Positions 24,418 to 32,647 of a DNA stretch of 64,000 nt are shown here, piece after piece. The translations under genes were made by a program, and so were the position numbers. The DNA is from Bacteroidaceae bacterium. GTDB lineage: Bacteria > Bacteroidota > Bacteroidia > Bacteroidales > Bacteroidaceae. The notes beneath the pieces were generated by a model. The model saw nothing but the letters and a program-made list of their open reading frames with translations. It searched no databases and was not told the origin of the DNA. Each line of letters begins with the position of its first letter. The stretch's first letter is position 1. The DNA is taken from contig JAILDV010000061.1 in the NCBI GenBank assembly GCA_024688885.1, positions 1-64,000 of the forward strand, written 5' to 3'.

Positions 24418-26291
24418 CACAGGGAGAAATTGACCAGATTGTCGCCATTGTGCTTCAGCGTATCCGTGAGTACTCGGCGAGGGTGGTGGACTTGACGGAA
24501 GTTGGTTCGCTTCCTCCTGATGCGTGGATAGAGCTCAGTGAGGGTAAGAAGGTTAGGGTCTCGGACTTGATATCATCCGCACGTGCCCTCAACCTCATCA
24601 AGAGTGGTGACTCCACTGCGCCCTCCGATGAGACTGCCTATTCTTCTTTGAAGTCAGATCAGCTTTTCATCAAGATTGCAGAAGCGCTCGGTAAGTTCCT
24701 CCGCAAGGATGCTGACGATGCGGACCCGAACACAGCTGCGTTCGGTGACATCGTTGCTATCAAAGGGACACGTTCGGACGGTGCAATGTCTTCAGGAAAT
24801 GTCATTGCAGACGGAGACGTTGAGGCTGGAGAGAACCTTCGAGTCGGGAAGTCTATTGTGCTTGGAATTGCAGGCATTATTCAGGACTTGGTTGAGCGGA
24901 GGATATTCAGCACCTATGGAGCAGTTGATGGAATGGTCAATGGTGTGGGCACAATCCTCACCAACAAGGATAGATTGCAGACGAAAGACCTGCAGGTGCG
25001 TGGAAGCATGACCGTGATGGACTTAATTGTCAATCAGCTTCACGCCATGGAGGGCGACTACTACTTCAGCGACGTCGGCAGCATCGAACGTGTAGTGCCT
25101 CTTGACGCCACAAACTCCTACCGCATCTACCTGAAGAAGGAGACGGAAACATCCGTCATCACATTGTGGGAAGGGGATATACTCTGGAGCATAGCCAACA
25201 ACCTCCGAACGCACAAGCCTACTGACGGGGCTTTCTACGTCCACCCGTCGTGGATGCTCGCCAACGCAATCGACCAAGACCATTTCTTTGTTGATGTGAC
25301 GCTGTACGATGATCCACAGCTTGGCATCGAGGTTGGCACCACAAACTTCCCACCCGAAGATGGCTTCAACCTTGTCCGCAGAGGAAATGCAAGGGCAAGG
25401 CTCGATGATGCATACAAGGAGCGTGCAAGGGTGTGGCACATCAGCAACACGGAGGGCATGATGGCGTTCCTCGACTATCTCTATTCGCCGGTCGTGGGCG
25501 ATGAGAGCTATCAGACCACCATTGGCAGACTTCCAGACATTCAGGTGCTGCGCAATTGGTTCGACGCAAGAAACCTCGGTAGCCCATCCAACCACATTGG
25601 TGTGTACACCCAATATCTTTTCGCAGAGCACTTCTTGCAGATTGACTGGATGGGCAGAGTCATCTCAACCAAGAACTACAGAGGAGAATGGAGTCTTGCC
25701 ACAGCACAGAGCGCTACGGAATACTACAAGGTTGACAAGACCTACACCGAAGGAGATGACGGACAAGGACATGAACGCCCGATGACTGCATACCTCACGG
25801 ACACGGTCACTCACATGGGTGTGGAATGGGGATGCAATCGCACAGGCACCACCGAAGAGCCTTCCTGGTACTCTGCCGACTGGATTATGATAGGTGGGGC
25901 AAACGAGTGGGATTTGGTGCTGCACAAGGATGATTCTCCAGTGCCTCGCATGAGGCAGCAGAAGTTCGAGATGGGCATCTTCTTCCGTGTCTCGTTCAAT
26001 GGATATGATGTGACAGACAAGGTGATGGCGCAAAACGGTCACAGCGTAACATGGGCAAGGACGACCGATGATGCTGCACTCGATAACACATGGAATACTG
26101 TCGGCATCCTGCAATGCTATCGCGATGCAGCACACACATCCCTCCTTCTGAAAAATGACCCGACCAACAACCGCTACGACTTCGGACAGAACTTCCGCTC
26201 GTACCGTCATGCGTCTTTCAATGCAACGGTGGTCATCCCCATGGCAACAGGAGAAAATAAAACGATCAGCAAAACATACAACTTCATGTAG
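24414..26291 (+). CDS. Tail fibre/receptor-binding-like protein (625 aa)
   Basis: The N-terminal 60 residues (IVAIVLQRIREYSARVVDLT, then VGSLPPDAWIELSEGKKVRV) form an anchoring helix and linker. They are followed by repeated beta segments such as KDLQVRGSMTVMDLIVNQLH (about 185-205), the pattern preceding a fibre shaft. The C-terminal 250 residues contain many aromatic and charged surface stretches. This is a typical tail fibre layout, but no known family was matched. It overlaps the gene upstream by ATGA and lies 2 nt before the next. Confidence 0.65.
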   Translation: MTQGEIDQIVAIVLQRIREYSARVVDLTEVGSLPPDAWIELSEGKKVRVSDLISSARALNLIKSGDSTAPSDETAYSSLKSDQLFIKIAEALGKFLRKDADDADPNTAAFGDIVAIKGTRSDGAMSSGNVIADGDVEAGENLRVGKSIVLGIAGIIQDLVERRIFSTYGAVDGMVNGVGTILTNKDRLQTKDLQVRGSMTVMDLIVNQLHAMEGDYYFSDVGSIERVVPLDATNSYRIYLKKETETSVITLWEGDILWSIANNLRTHKPTDGAFYVHPSWMLANAIDQDHFFVDVTLYDDPQLGIEVGTTNFPPEDGFNLVRRGNARARLDDAYKERARVWHISNTEGMMAFLDYLYSPVVGDESYQTTIGRLPDIQVLRNWFDARNLGSPSNHIGVYTQYLFAEHFLQIDWMGRVISTKNYRGEWSLATAQSATEYYKVDKTYTEGDDGQGHERPMTAYLTDTVTHMGVEWGCNRTGTTEEPSWYSADWIMIGGANEWDLVLHKDDSPVPRMRQQKFEMGIFFRVSFNGYDVTDKVMAQNGHSVTWARTTDDAALDNTWNTVGILQCYRDAAHTSLLLKNDPTNNRYDFGQNFRSYRHASFNATVVIPMATGENKTISKTYNFM

Positions 26292-26293
26292 CA

Positions 26294-27541
26294 ATGAGAA
26301 TACAAGGCAGCGACATAGTCATACAGCAAGACCCGCTATCTTACGGCAGCGGATACACCTTCCTGCAAGGCTCACCGTATCAGACCTACGACCCACAGGC
26401 AGGGGTATTCAACCCATCAAGGAGCATCTATCCACTCGTCATCATGCCATGGGTGTCTGCGAGCGACCCTCAGGGCATGTATAGCGGGCAATGCTCTCTG
26501 CACAGCGTGACAGCCGTGTACAGAAAGATGGTGAATGGTGCTTGGGTGGACGTTGAGATTGACAATACTGACACCAACAATTACTTCATTTCGGACGGCA
26601 CGACCATCCATGGCATCACGGCACCAGCAGGAGCCGTCGTCATACGGAAGAACATTCCTCCCACCGAGGTGGCTGCAATCATCATCCATGCCAACGTGCT
26701 CGATGCGGTTGACGGACTTGTCAAGTCATTCGAGAACACGGTCGAGATGACCACCAAGACCGCCAGCACAGTTCAGTACAAACTGCGCGTGGCTGACGAG
26801 ACAAGCCCCTATTCGCCATACATGGCGCTTAACCCGATGAACATTGCTACCGATGTTCAAGGCAAGCAGCCCGTCACATGCTCAGTTAAATTGTATGGCG
26901 ACAACGTGCCAGTGGCAGATTCCGATGCTAAATATTTTTGGTATTTCAACGAGAACGGGACTTGGGTGCAGATACTGCCCGACAATCAGGTATGGCTGCT
27001 CACATCATTCTTGGATAATGTGAACCATGAATTGCCAAGAACCATTCAGGTTGACCTCCGGTTCATCGACGAACTGCACCTGTTTGCCTCTGCATCTCCA
27101 ATCGGGGATACAACACCCACTCAGCCAGACTATGTGCATGGCGCAGAGCGTGTGCATTTTGACATTTCGCGTATCTGCCCGAAGGACATCGAAGGATTCG
27201 TCTTTGGTGATGTCGGCATCAAGTTCACGGGCGATGAGCTGATGAAGCGATACCTCCAGCTTCGTGGCAACGGAGGTGACCTGACTGATGCAGAGGTTGC
27301 CAAGTACTTCCGGATAGACTGGTACAAGGAAGTCAATTCTACAGCAGCTTATGTCAGCCGAGGAAAGAGCGTGGAGGGGCACGTGCAAAGTGATTTCGGT
27401 GCAACTCGCTCTGCGGTCTGCAGGCTCAATCCCAAAGTGTGGTGGATGAATTGCTACAAGCCCATCGTGACCAGCGACGGAAAATACTGGGTTGACGGGC
27501 AAGGAAGATACGTCTGCGGACAAGATTACAGGCAAGTCTAA
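26294..27541 (+). CDS. Tail fibre-module protein (415 aa)
   Basis: It starts MRIQGSDIVIQQDPLSYGSG. The middle region (KTASTVQYKLRVADETSPYS, about 150-170, and the stretch to 240) looks like an Ig-like or beta-sandwich domain. The C-terminal 80 residues hold a Trp/Tyr-rich segment (KVWWMNCYKPIV). No signal peptide or enzymatic motif. It lies in the fibre operon with 2-nt and 12-nt gaps to its neighbours. I do not recognise the family. Confidence 0.6.
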   Translation: MRIQGSDIVIQQDPLSYGSGYTFLQGSPYQTYDPQAGVFNPSRSIYPLVIMPWVSASDPQGMYSGQCSLHSVTAVYRKMVNGAWVDVEIDNTDTNNYFISDGTTIHGITAPAGAVVIRKNIPPTEVAAIIIHANVLDAVDGLVKSFENTVEMTTKTASTVQYKLRVADETSPYSPYMALNPMNIATDVQGKQPVTCSVKLYGDNVPVADSDAKYFWYFNENGTWVQILPDNQVWLLTSFLDNVNHELPRTIQVDLRFIDELHLFASASPIGDTTPTQPDYVHGAERVHFDISRICPKDIEGFVFGDVGIKFTGDELMKRYLQLRGNGGDLTDAEVAKYFRIDWYKEVNSTAAYVSRGKSVEGHVQSDFGATRSAVCRLNPKVWWMNCYKPIVTSDGKYWVDGQGRYVCGQDYRQV

Positions 27542-27553
27542 AAACAAAAAAAT

Positions 27554-27856
27554 ATGGGAAGAGAAGTAGCATACATGCTCGTCCAGTACGAGCAAATCAA
27601 GGACAAGTTTCCTTGCGCGACAGTTCTTGACGATGGCAGAGCTGTCATTCCACTCGCCAAAGCCGACATGCTCATCGGTGTTTCCGGCATCGAGATTAAG
27701 GGCAGCCACGAGGTGGAAGCGCTTGTCGCTTCAATCGGGCAGAATGAAGAAAGCGCTGAGACACAGGAGAACGCTGAAGCGGAAAAAAGTGCTGAGGCAG
27801 AAGATTCCTCTCAGCAAGAAGATAACAACGAAAAAGAAGAGGAGGACGAATCATGA
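27554..27856 (+). CDS. Small acidic fibre-module protein (100 aa)
   Basis: The first 65 residues are a small alpha/beta domain (YMLVQYEQIKDKFPCATVLD). The last 38 are a low-complexity acidic tail of Glu, Ala, Ser, Asp and Gln. The stop overlaps the ATG of the next fibre gene (ATGA at 27853). A highly acidic tail is common in fibre chaperones and adaptor proteins, but no specific relation is visible. No function assigned. Confidence 0.5.
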   Translation: MGREVAYMLVQYEQIKDKFPCATVLDDGRAVIPLAKADMLIGVSGIEIKGSHEVEALVASIGQNEESAETQENAEAEKSAEAEDSSQQEDNNEKEEEDES

Positions 27857-29064
27857 GTACAATATTGACAGGTGTCTTTGACATCATGCCCGTCGCTGAC
27901 GGCTCACAGACCTTTCCACAGCTTGAAGTGGAAGGTGCGGCATCGCAATCGTATTCGGGCAACACCTACTACCCCGACTGGAAGACACAGACTTCGCTGC
28001 GCCCCAAGTTCACTCCGCATTGCTACGATGGAGTCGAGGGGAGCGTGAACGATTACCAGTTCCTGCCAGGCATCGCCACCAACGCCGGGGCTGTCAGCAC
28101 GGCTAATCAGCAGTGGTATTACAACAATACTGGCATTATCTGGGCTCAAGTTGGCTCAACAACCAAGTACCGCTCATCGAACTTCTTGTCCGCCGACGGC
28201 ACAACCCCTCTTATGGAGCTTGACCTGTCTAACCCCAACCGCTCGTGGGTGACATTCATCGGCAATATCCCCACCACGCTCTCGCAGGGCGATGATGACG
28301 TGCTCCGCTTTGTCGGCAAGGTGGATGGCATCGAGGGCTTCACGGTGGATGTGAGCCGCACCATCCGTGTGAGCGAGCTGGCAGGTGGCACAGGAAACAA
28401 GGTGGACATCATCCTGTCTAAGACAAACTTTGACAATGACATGAACACCAATGACAGCATCACCGTCAATGTCGGTGCTGTCATCGAAAATGAATACAAG
28501 GTCGGATTTGCCGCCATCAACGCTGCTGGCTACAAGGTCTCATTCGCGTCGTCAATCGGCATCAACAAGCAGTACTTCCGCACGGGAGACCCAATAGTGC
28601 CATCATCTGTGACCACACTCACGCTCCTGCCAGACGACATCGGTGGAGAAGGCACCATCATCTGCAACCTTCTTGACGCACAGAACAGCGTTGTCGCTGT
28701 TGACTCAATGCTCATCAAGGACTTGGGCGACCCCGACATTGTGCATGTGGAATCGTTCACTGTTGCATCAGCTGCATCCACTACTCCCATCGACCAGCGC
28801 AACGGCTCAATCAAGAAGGATGAGTTCCTTCGCTGTGTAGCCAAGGTGACAGACCGCACTGGCACAACTGACAAAACTGCACTATACACATTTACATCTG
28901 CGGCAATCAAGACACGCGATGGCGTCGATCTGTCAGCAGAGACAGCAAAAATAACTGACTATACCGAAGGCGGCAAGACGTACAAGGTGTATGTGGTTGA
29001 TTTTGCCACTGCGTATGGAGCAGGTGGACTTCGATTCATTGCTTCAGTACAAAGAAACTCTTGA
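27853..29064 (+). CDS. Fibre/spike-module protein with Ig-like regions (403 aa)
   Basis: It starts MSTILTGVFDIMPVADGSQT, very like the start of the next gene (MIITGSLDITPVVDG), so the two share an N-terminal anchor and look like tandem paralogues. The rest is beta-rich with repeated Thr/Val-containing segments (for example SSVTTLTLLPDDIGGEGTI, about 253-271) typical of Ig-like repeats. It probably is a structural fibre or spike component. It overlaps both neighbours by a few bases. Confidence 0.6.
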   Translation: MSTILTGVFDIMPVADGSQTFPQLEVEGAASQSYSGNTYYPDWKTQTSLRPKFTPHCYDGVEGSVNDYQFLPGIATNAGAVSTANQQWYYNNTGIIWAQVGSTTKYRSSNFLSADGTTPLMELDLSNPNRSWVTFIGNIPTTLSQGDDDVLRFVGKVDGIEGFTVDVSRTIRVSELAGGTGNKVDIILSKTNFDNDMNTNDSITVNVGAVIENEYKVGFAAINAAGYKVSFASSIGINKQYFRTGDPIVPSSVTTLTLLPDDIGGEGTIICNLLDAQNSVVAVDSMLIKDLGDPDIVHVESFTVASAASTTPIDQRNGSIKKDEFLRCVAKVTDRTGTTDKTALYTFTSAAIKTRDGVDLSAETAKITDYTEGGKTYKVYVVDFATAYGAGGLRFIASVQRNS

Positions 29065-29066
29065 AC

Positions 29067-30803
29067 ATGATTATCACAGGCTCTCTTGATATAACCCCTG
29101 TCGTGGACGGAGTGGACGGCAAGGATGCCGTTGCTTTCCAGATGAACGCTACACCTGCCACCGTCGAGTTTGATGGCTCGACAGAGACTATAGTGACACC
29201 ATCCGTCGCCATCTCAGTACAGAAGATTGAGGGTGACACTTACACACCGTTCACCGGTCTGATAGACATATACACCCGAAGCGGAAGCAATGTCGGCACC
29301 AAGAGTGTGACCAACGGCGCGGCAACCATCAGCATGTCAACTGACAGGGGAGGCTCTGCATTTTACATCAGTGACTTCCCTCTGAGCATCCGTCTGCGCG
29401 CATCAGGTTCTTCTACCGTCATCCAACGCCTTGAACTGCCTGCAGCCGACATCAACACCAAGGGGCCAAAAGGTGATCCAGGCGATAGCGCAATGGTGTA
29501 CTCTGTTGAAGCAACGGCTAACCAGATTAGCGTCCGCAATGATGGTTCGTGCGTCCCGTCAACAGTTGATGTGTTTGCCAGAATCACGGACGGTCACAGC
29601 GCGCCGGTGTTGTATGAAGGTGGCGAGCTGTGGAGAGTCGTGACTTCCCCTGGTGGTTCATCGAGCGAGTCAAGGTGTGACAGAAACGCAGGAATCTACA
29701 CCATTCCTTCATCCAATTTGCCGTTATATGCTAATGCCGCCAAAAGTGGAATACGTTTCACTTACGAGATTAGGCAAGGTACAACAGTTCTTGCTTCCAT
29801 GAACCTGCTTTTTTCTTATGACGGTGCGACTGGCGGAACAGGGCCTGCAGGCCCCAAGACTATATGCAGAGGCTTGTATGACAACAGTGCAAGCTATGAG
29901 TTCAGCGGCGACTACGTTGACTGGGTGCTCAAGAACTTCACTGCATCAGGAGGAAGTGTAAGCGAGCAGGCATACATCCGCAAGCGTTCAGGCAGCGCAA
30001 CAGCTGTCTGTCAAGGCATAGAGCCTGGTGTCACGCAGGGGTGGGGGGACTATTGGCAAGCGATAGACTCGAACGAAGCAGCCTACTTCCGCTCGCTCCT
30101 TGTCGCCTTCATCTCGGCTCGTGATGGCGCATTTGACCATCTGAGCGCAGTCGATGTGGACATCACAGGCACTCTCAACGCCACAACGGGAAAGTTCCAG
30201 AACGTGTTCGTGAATGGCTGCATTAATAATCTCATCACGGTCATTGATACAGCCAACAACATCGGCAACGACCTCATCCTGACTGATGGATACGGCGACC
30301 ATCATCTTGACGTGCTCAGGTGCGGCGATTTCGTATGGATAAAGTCCTTGCCGCGACAGCTGTGGTATGGCAGCGGTTACCATTATCTCCATCTGCCATG
30401 GTTTATTGACAGCGCGACCTGCTGGAGAGGACGCACCAAGTATCTCACTAATGTTGAACACGCAATGACAAGCAATGAGATGCGCCAGCTTGTAGGACGA
30501 AGAATCACCATCATGGTCGAGCCGTCATACGAACGTGCATTCTTGTCAGGAATATCGGCAGTTGAGCCGTATGGCACTCAGACGGATGCCATCAGGCGCA
30601 TCAGCAATGGTCAGTACGTCATGAACAAGAGCACAATCAGAACTCTTGACAATGACTACAGGCTGACACCACGGATGTTTCACGTCGAATGCCATCATGT
30701 CGTTCTTGTTGATCCGAGCACACAAGCTGCATCCAACGCATACTTATGGCTTGGACAGAGTGATTACCTCGCATCGAATGACGACTTGTTGGATTGGGAA
30801 TAA
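29067..30803 (+). CDS. Tail spike/fibre protein with collagen-like segments (578 aa)
   Basis: The N-terminus (MIITGSLDITPVVDGVDG) matches that of the preceding gene. Short collagen-like Gly-X-Y stretches occur near 135-144 (GPKGDPGDS) and near 255-265 (GATGGTGPAGPK). These are trimerisation shafts often seen in phage fibres. The region AFDHLSAVDVDITGTLNATTG (about 355-375) resembles a repeating fibre-shaft motif. A TTG at 29061 overlaps the upstream stop, but ATG 29067 is preferred. It is followed by the shufflon-controlled tip gene 29 nt downstream. Confidence 0.65.
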   Translation: MIITGSLDITPVVDGVDGKDAVAFQMNATPATVEFDGSTETIVTPSVAISVQKIEGDTYTPFTGLIDIYTRSGSNVGTKSVTNGAATISMSTDRGGSAFYISDFPLSIRLRASGSSTVIQRLELPAADINTKGPKGDPGDSAMVYSVEATANQISVRNDGSCVPSTVDVFARITDGHSAPVLYEGGELWRVVTSPGGSSSESRCDRNAGIYTIPSSNLPLYANAAKSGIRFTYEIRQGTTVLASMNLLFSYDGATGGTGPAGPKTICRGLYDNSASYEFSGDYVDWVLKNFTASGGSVSEQAYIRKRSGSATAVCQGIEPGVTQGWGDYWQAIDSNEAAYFRSLLVAFISARDGAFDHLSAVDVDITGTLNATTGKFQNVFVNGCINNLITVIDTANNIGNDLILTDGYGDHHLDVLRCGDFVWIKSLPRQLWYGSGYHYLHLPWFIDSATCWRGRTKYLTNVEHAMTSNEMRQLVGRRITIMVEPSYERAFLSGISAVEPYGTQTDAIRRISNGQYVMNKSTIRTLDNDYRLTPRMFHVECHHVVLVDPSTQAASNAYLWLGQSDYLASNDDLLDWE

Positions 30804-30832
30804 AAAGAATATCAACTTAAAAAATTACTATT

Positions 30833-31300
30833 ATGCAACAAAACACCGCATTGATTGACGACATTATGGCTGCCCTTGATGCAGAATCGTCACAAAACGT
30901 CGAACTGATTGTTCGCAACACACAGAATGGCGCCACCAAAAAAATGGCGCTTGCAAGTCTTGAACAAATCATCTATAGTTACCTCACAACCGCACCTGTC
31001 GTCACCAACTTGGCATCAGTTCTGGGCGCAGCTAGTAGATTACTAACAAGTTCTGACAATATGAATGATTTAACAACGCCTGGTGTCTATTCCTATTCAA
31101 ATGCACAAAACCCTGTTAATGCTCCATCCACCACAGCGAATGGTATAGTGCTTGTTCTAAGAGCTAATTCTACACCAAAATGTGTACAAATTGTATGGGA
31201 CTATAATACTAACAAACAATTCTTTAGGAATATGTCCTTTGGATCAGCTCTTACAATCAAAGATTGGCAAGAAGTAACTGCTAATCTGCCACAATTCTAA
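30833..31300 (+). CDS. Fibre tip protein, shufflon-expressed form (cassette A)
   Basis: This 155-residue protein has a constant part (residues 1-65, ending VTNLASVLG) and a variable part (66-155). Val-Leu-Gly is encoded at the recombination site GTTCTGGGC (31019-31027). The variable part resembles the pyocin-knob type of fibre tip, with NDLTTPGVYSY and a final IKDWQEVTANLPQF. Only this gene has a start codon and upstream leader; the five other cassettes are fused to it by inversion. Inversion of block 1 would give cassette B, and combined inversions would give C to F (about 148 to 193 residues total). That is inferred from site layout and matched frame. Confidence 0.85.
   Translation: MQQNTALIDDIMAALDAESSQNVELIVRNTQNGATKKMALASLEQIIYSYLTTAPVVTNLASVLGAASRLLTSSDNMNDLTTPGVYSYSNAQNPVNAPSTTANGIVLVLRANSTPKCVQIVWDYNTNKQFFRNMSFGSALTIKDWQEVTANLPQF
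31018..31029 (+). repeat. Shufflon site S1 in the constant fibre gene
   Basis: AGTTCTGGGCGC here is one mismatch (T for G) from the other sites' AGTGCTGGGCG. The match begins in codon 63 (Val). Because the mismatch stays with the constant part, crossover should occur to its right, inside CTGGGCG. Confidence 0.75.
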
Positions 31301-31351
31301 ATGAATTACAATTCGCTTGCAGAGCTAAAAGATGCATTGGCGGCCATATAA
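31301..31351 (+). CDS. Tiny frame (16 aa) after cassette A
   Basis: ATG directly follows the cassette A stop (TAAATG) and opens a 16-codon frame, MNYNSLAELKDALAAI, ending in TAA within the hairpin at 31347. It could be a truncated start of a former downstream gene that inversion separated from its remainder, or a chance frame. No function is claimed. Confidence 0.25.
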   Translation: MNYNSLAELKDALAAI

Positions 31352-31387
31352 CATAAAGGAGTGGCTCTTGCCCTTCTTTATGTTATA
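31347..31387. terminator. Bidirectional hairpin between cassettes A and B
   Basis: TATAACATAAAG (31347-31358) is a perfect inverted match of CTTTATGTTATA (31376-31387), with a 17-nt middle. It overlaps the stop codon of cassette B. Placed at the meeting point of two convergent cassettes, it would serve whichever is expressed. It lacks a clear T tract, so the strength is uncertain. Confidence 0.55.
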
Positions 31388-31638
31388 ACATTTGCACTTA
31401 TCTTAGCCCACTTTTGCCAACTGCCACTCCATTTCACTCTATAGTAGATTATTCCAAAATCGTAATTTGCCAAGACTTGAAGAATCATAGACGCGTTCAC
31501 TGCACATGTAAGCAATATACCACCTGTTACATCGGAAGGCTTATTCAACTGCTGAAGATTGTAGAGTAAAGAAATAGATGTATTTGTGTAATCGTTTAAG
31601 TCCGCTTTGCCATTCGTAGGTATTAAACCGCCCAGCAC
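31378..31638 (-). CDS. Silent fibre-tip cassette B
   Basis: Read from site S2 as Val-Leu-Gly-Gly-Leu-Ile; 86 codons. After a short linker, DLNDYTNTSISLLYNLQQL and a final GSWQKWAKISANVIT match the pyocin-knob-like plan also seen in cassettes A and E. There is no ATG or ribosome-binding site, so it is silent in this orientation and would be expressed by inversion of block 1. It is AT-richer than the surrounding phage genes, suggesting separate origin. Confidence 0.7.
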   Translation of the reverse strand: MLGGLIPTNGKADLNDYTNTSISLLYNLQQLNKPSDVTGGILLTCAVNASMILQVLANYDFGIIYYRVKWSGSWQKWAKISANVIT

Positions 31639-31659
31639 TTGTTGAATAGTGCTGGGCGG
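31628..31659. repeat. Shufflon sites S2 and S3, back to back
   Basis: 12-bp inverted arms (CCGCCCAGCACT at 31628-31639 and AGTGCTGGGCGG at 31648-31659) flank an 8-nt spacer TGTTGAAT. As a unit it resembles a canonical tyrosine-recombinase site with inverted arms. Each arm also serves as the start of one cassette (B leftwards, C rightwards). Confidence 0.8.
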
Positions 31660-32044
31660 AGTAAAAGGGTATGAATTTACAGCAGGTGGGAGTTCAGTGT
31701 GGTATAAGGTTATTGATGTAACAAATCAAAAATCTTTTGCTTTCTTTGTTGCGCATGACTTTTACAGAAATGTTCCACCTGCAATATACCTTATAACAGG
31801 AGATATGTATGATGCTGCTTCGACTTGTTCATTTTTTTACTTAATTGGTGGTTACAGTAAAGATTATGTAAGGGAACGTATCAAAGTTAAAGTTGACAGT
31901 TCAACAAAAAGAATTACAATTTGGATGAGTTTTACAGGTAGTGGGACAATTTCTCATGTAATTCCAATAGCAGGCATTGTACCCCTGTCACGAGTTGTGG
32001 AAACTCCTCCTGAAGATGCGGTCAACCCTACTTTTTATAATTGA
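31649..32044 (+). CDS. Silent fibre-tip cassette C
   Basis: Read from site S3 as GTGCTGGGC (Val-Leu-Gly) followed by GVKGYEFTAGGSSVWYKVID; 131 codons, the longest tip. It is beta-rich with many aromatics (FAFFVAHDFY, SFFYLIGGY) and is not of the knob type seen in A, B and E. GTG here could formally start translation, but no ribosome-binding site precedes it, so it is treated as silent. It would be expressed when joined to the constant region by multi-block inversion. Its stop lies 20 nt from that of D. Confidence 0.65.
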   Translation: MLGGVKGYEFTAGGSSVWYKVIDVTNQKSFAFFVAHDFYRNVPPAIYLITGDMYDAASTCSFFYLIGGYSKDYVRERIKVKVDSSTKRITIWMSFTGSGTISHVIPIAGIVPLSRVVETPPEDAVNPTFYN

Positions 32045-32064
32045 TGAATGCCTCCATTTTGTTT

Positions 32065-32340
32065 CTAAATGATTTGTAAAATTCGCAAGTCACCAGGAAG
32101 TTGAGCCCCTTTTACTTCAACAATAAGGTTCCCTGATGAATCTGATGAAAACTCCATACGCCATGTCCCTACAAGGCCAAATGGTTCAATGATCGTCCCC
32201 CTGACTGAGAACATTGCCGCTGTGTCGTAATCAACAAGAACGAGGTAGATTGCACAAATCCTGCCATATTTATTGGTGAAAGTTATAGTTGTATTAGCTG
32301 CCACTTTACCATAATTAGTTGCTTTTACAACGCCCAGCAC
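32065..32340 (-). CDS. Silent fibre-tip cassette D
   Basis: Read from site S4 as Val-Leu-Gly-Val-Val-Lys; 91 codons. The sequence (TITFTNKYGRICAIYLVLVD, WRMEFSSDSSGNLIVEVKGA) is a compact beta sandwich, different from the knob type. An upstream in-frame ATG at 32373 lies across the spacer and in the next cassette region, so it is not a natural start. In the current orientation the cassette is silent. Convergent with C, with a 20-nt gap and no terminator between. Confidence 0.65.
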   Translation of the reverse strand: MLGVVKATNYGKVAANTTITFTNKYGRICAIYLVLVDYDTAAMFSVRGTIIEPFGLVGTWRMEFSSDSSGNLIVEVKGAQLPGDLRILQII

Positions 32341-32362
32341 TATTCCAACAAGTGCTGGGCGG
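32331..32362. repeat. Shufflon sites S4 and S5, back to back
   Basis: Inverted arms CGCCCAGCACT (32331-32341) and AGTGCTGGGCGG (32351-32362) flank a 9-nt spacer ATTCCAACA. Read on the other strand the spacer is TGTTGGAAT, nearly the S2/S3 spacer TGTTGAAT. The two junctions thus sit in opposite orientation, as past inversion would leave them. Confidence 0.8.
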
Positions 32363-32639
32363 TCGAGGTACATATAAGGAACTTTCTCGAGGTCAAGACT
32401 TTAATGATTTAATGTCCGATGTTGGAGGTAAATATATCTGTTTGGGAGGTTCTATCACAACAACCCTCCTAAACAGACCTGCAGGATTGGAAGAGGCTTT
32501 TGCAATGTGGGTTATTCCACCTGCAACCCAAATAATCATTACCCAATGGAGCGCACTAAAGATGTATAAGCGAACAAAGGATGGTGCAAACTTTAACAAA
32601 TGGCAATTAGTTCAAGGCACGGAGGTGAACTACGCTTAA
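32352..32639 (+). CDS. Silent fibre-tip cassette E
   Basis: Read from site S5 as Val-Leu-Gly-Gly-Arg-Gly; 95 codons. QDFNDLMSDVGGKYICLGG and the end NFNKWQLVQGTEVNYA match the knob-like plan of A and B. An ATG at 32319 opens the frame formally, but it lies across S4/S5 in the D region and has no leader. Expressed only if joined to the constant part. Convergent with F, with 8 nt between stops. Confidence 0.65.
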   Translation: MLGGRGTYKELSRGQDFNDLMSDVGGKYICLGGSITTTLLNRPAGLEEAFAMWVIPPATQIIITQWSALKMYKRTKDGANFNKWQLVQGTEVNYA

Positions 32640-32647
32640 AGACTCTT

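Noticed and set aside
31649-32639. The cassettes as independent small genes with GTG or ATG starts
   Set aside because: They have no leader or ribosome-binding site, all begin in frame at the recombination site, and face each other in pairs.
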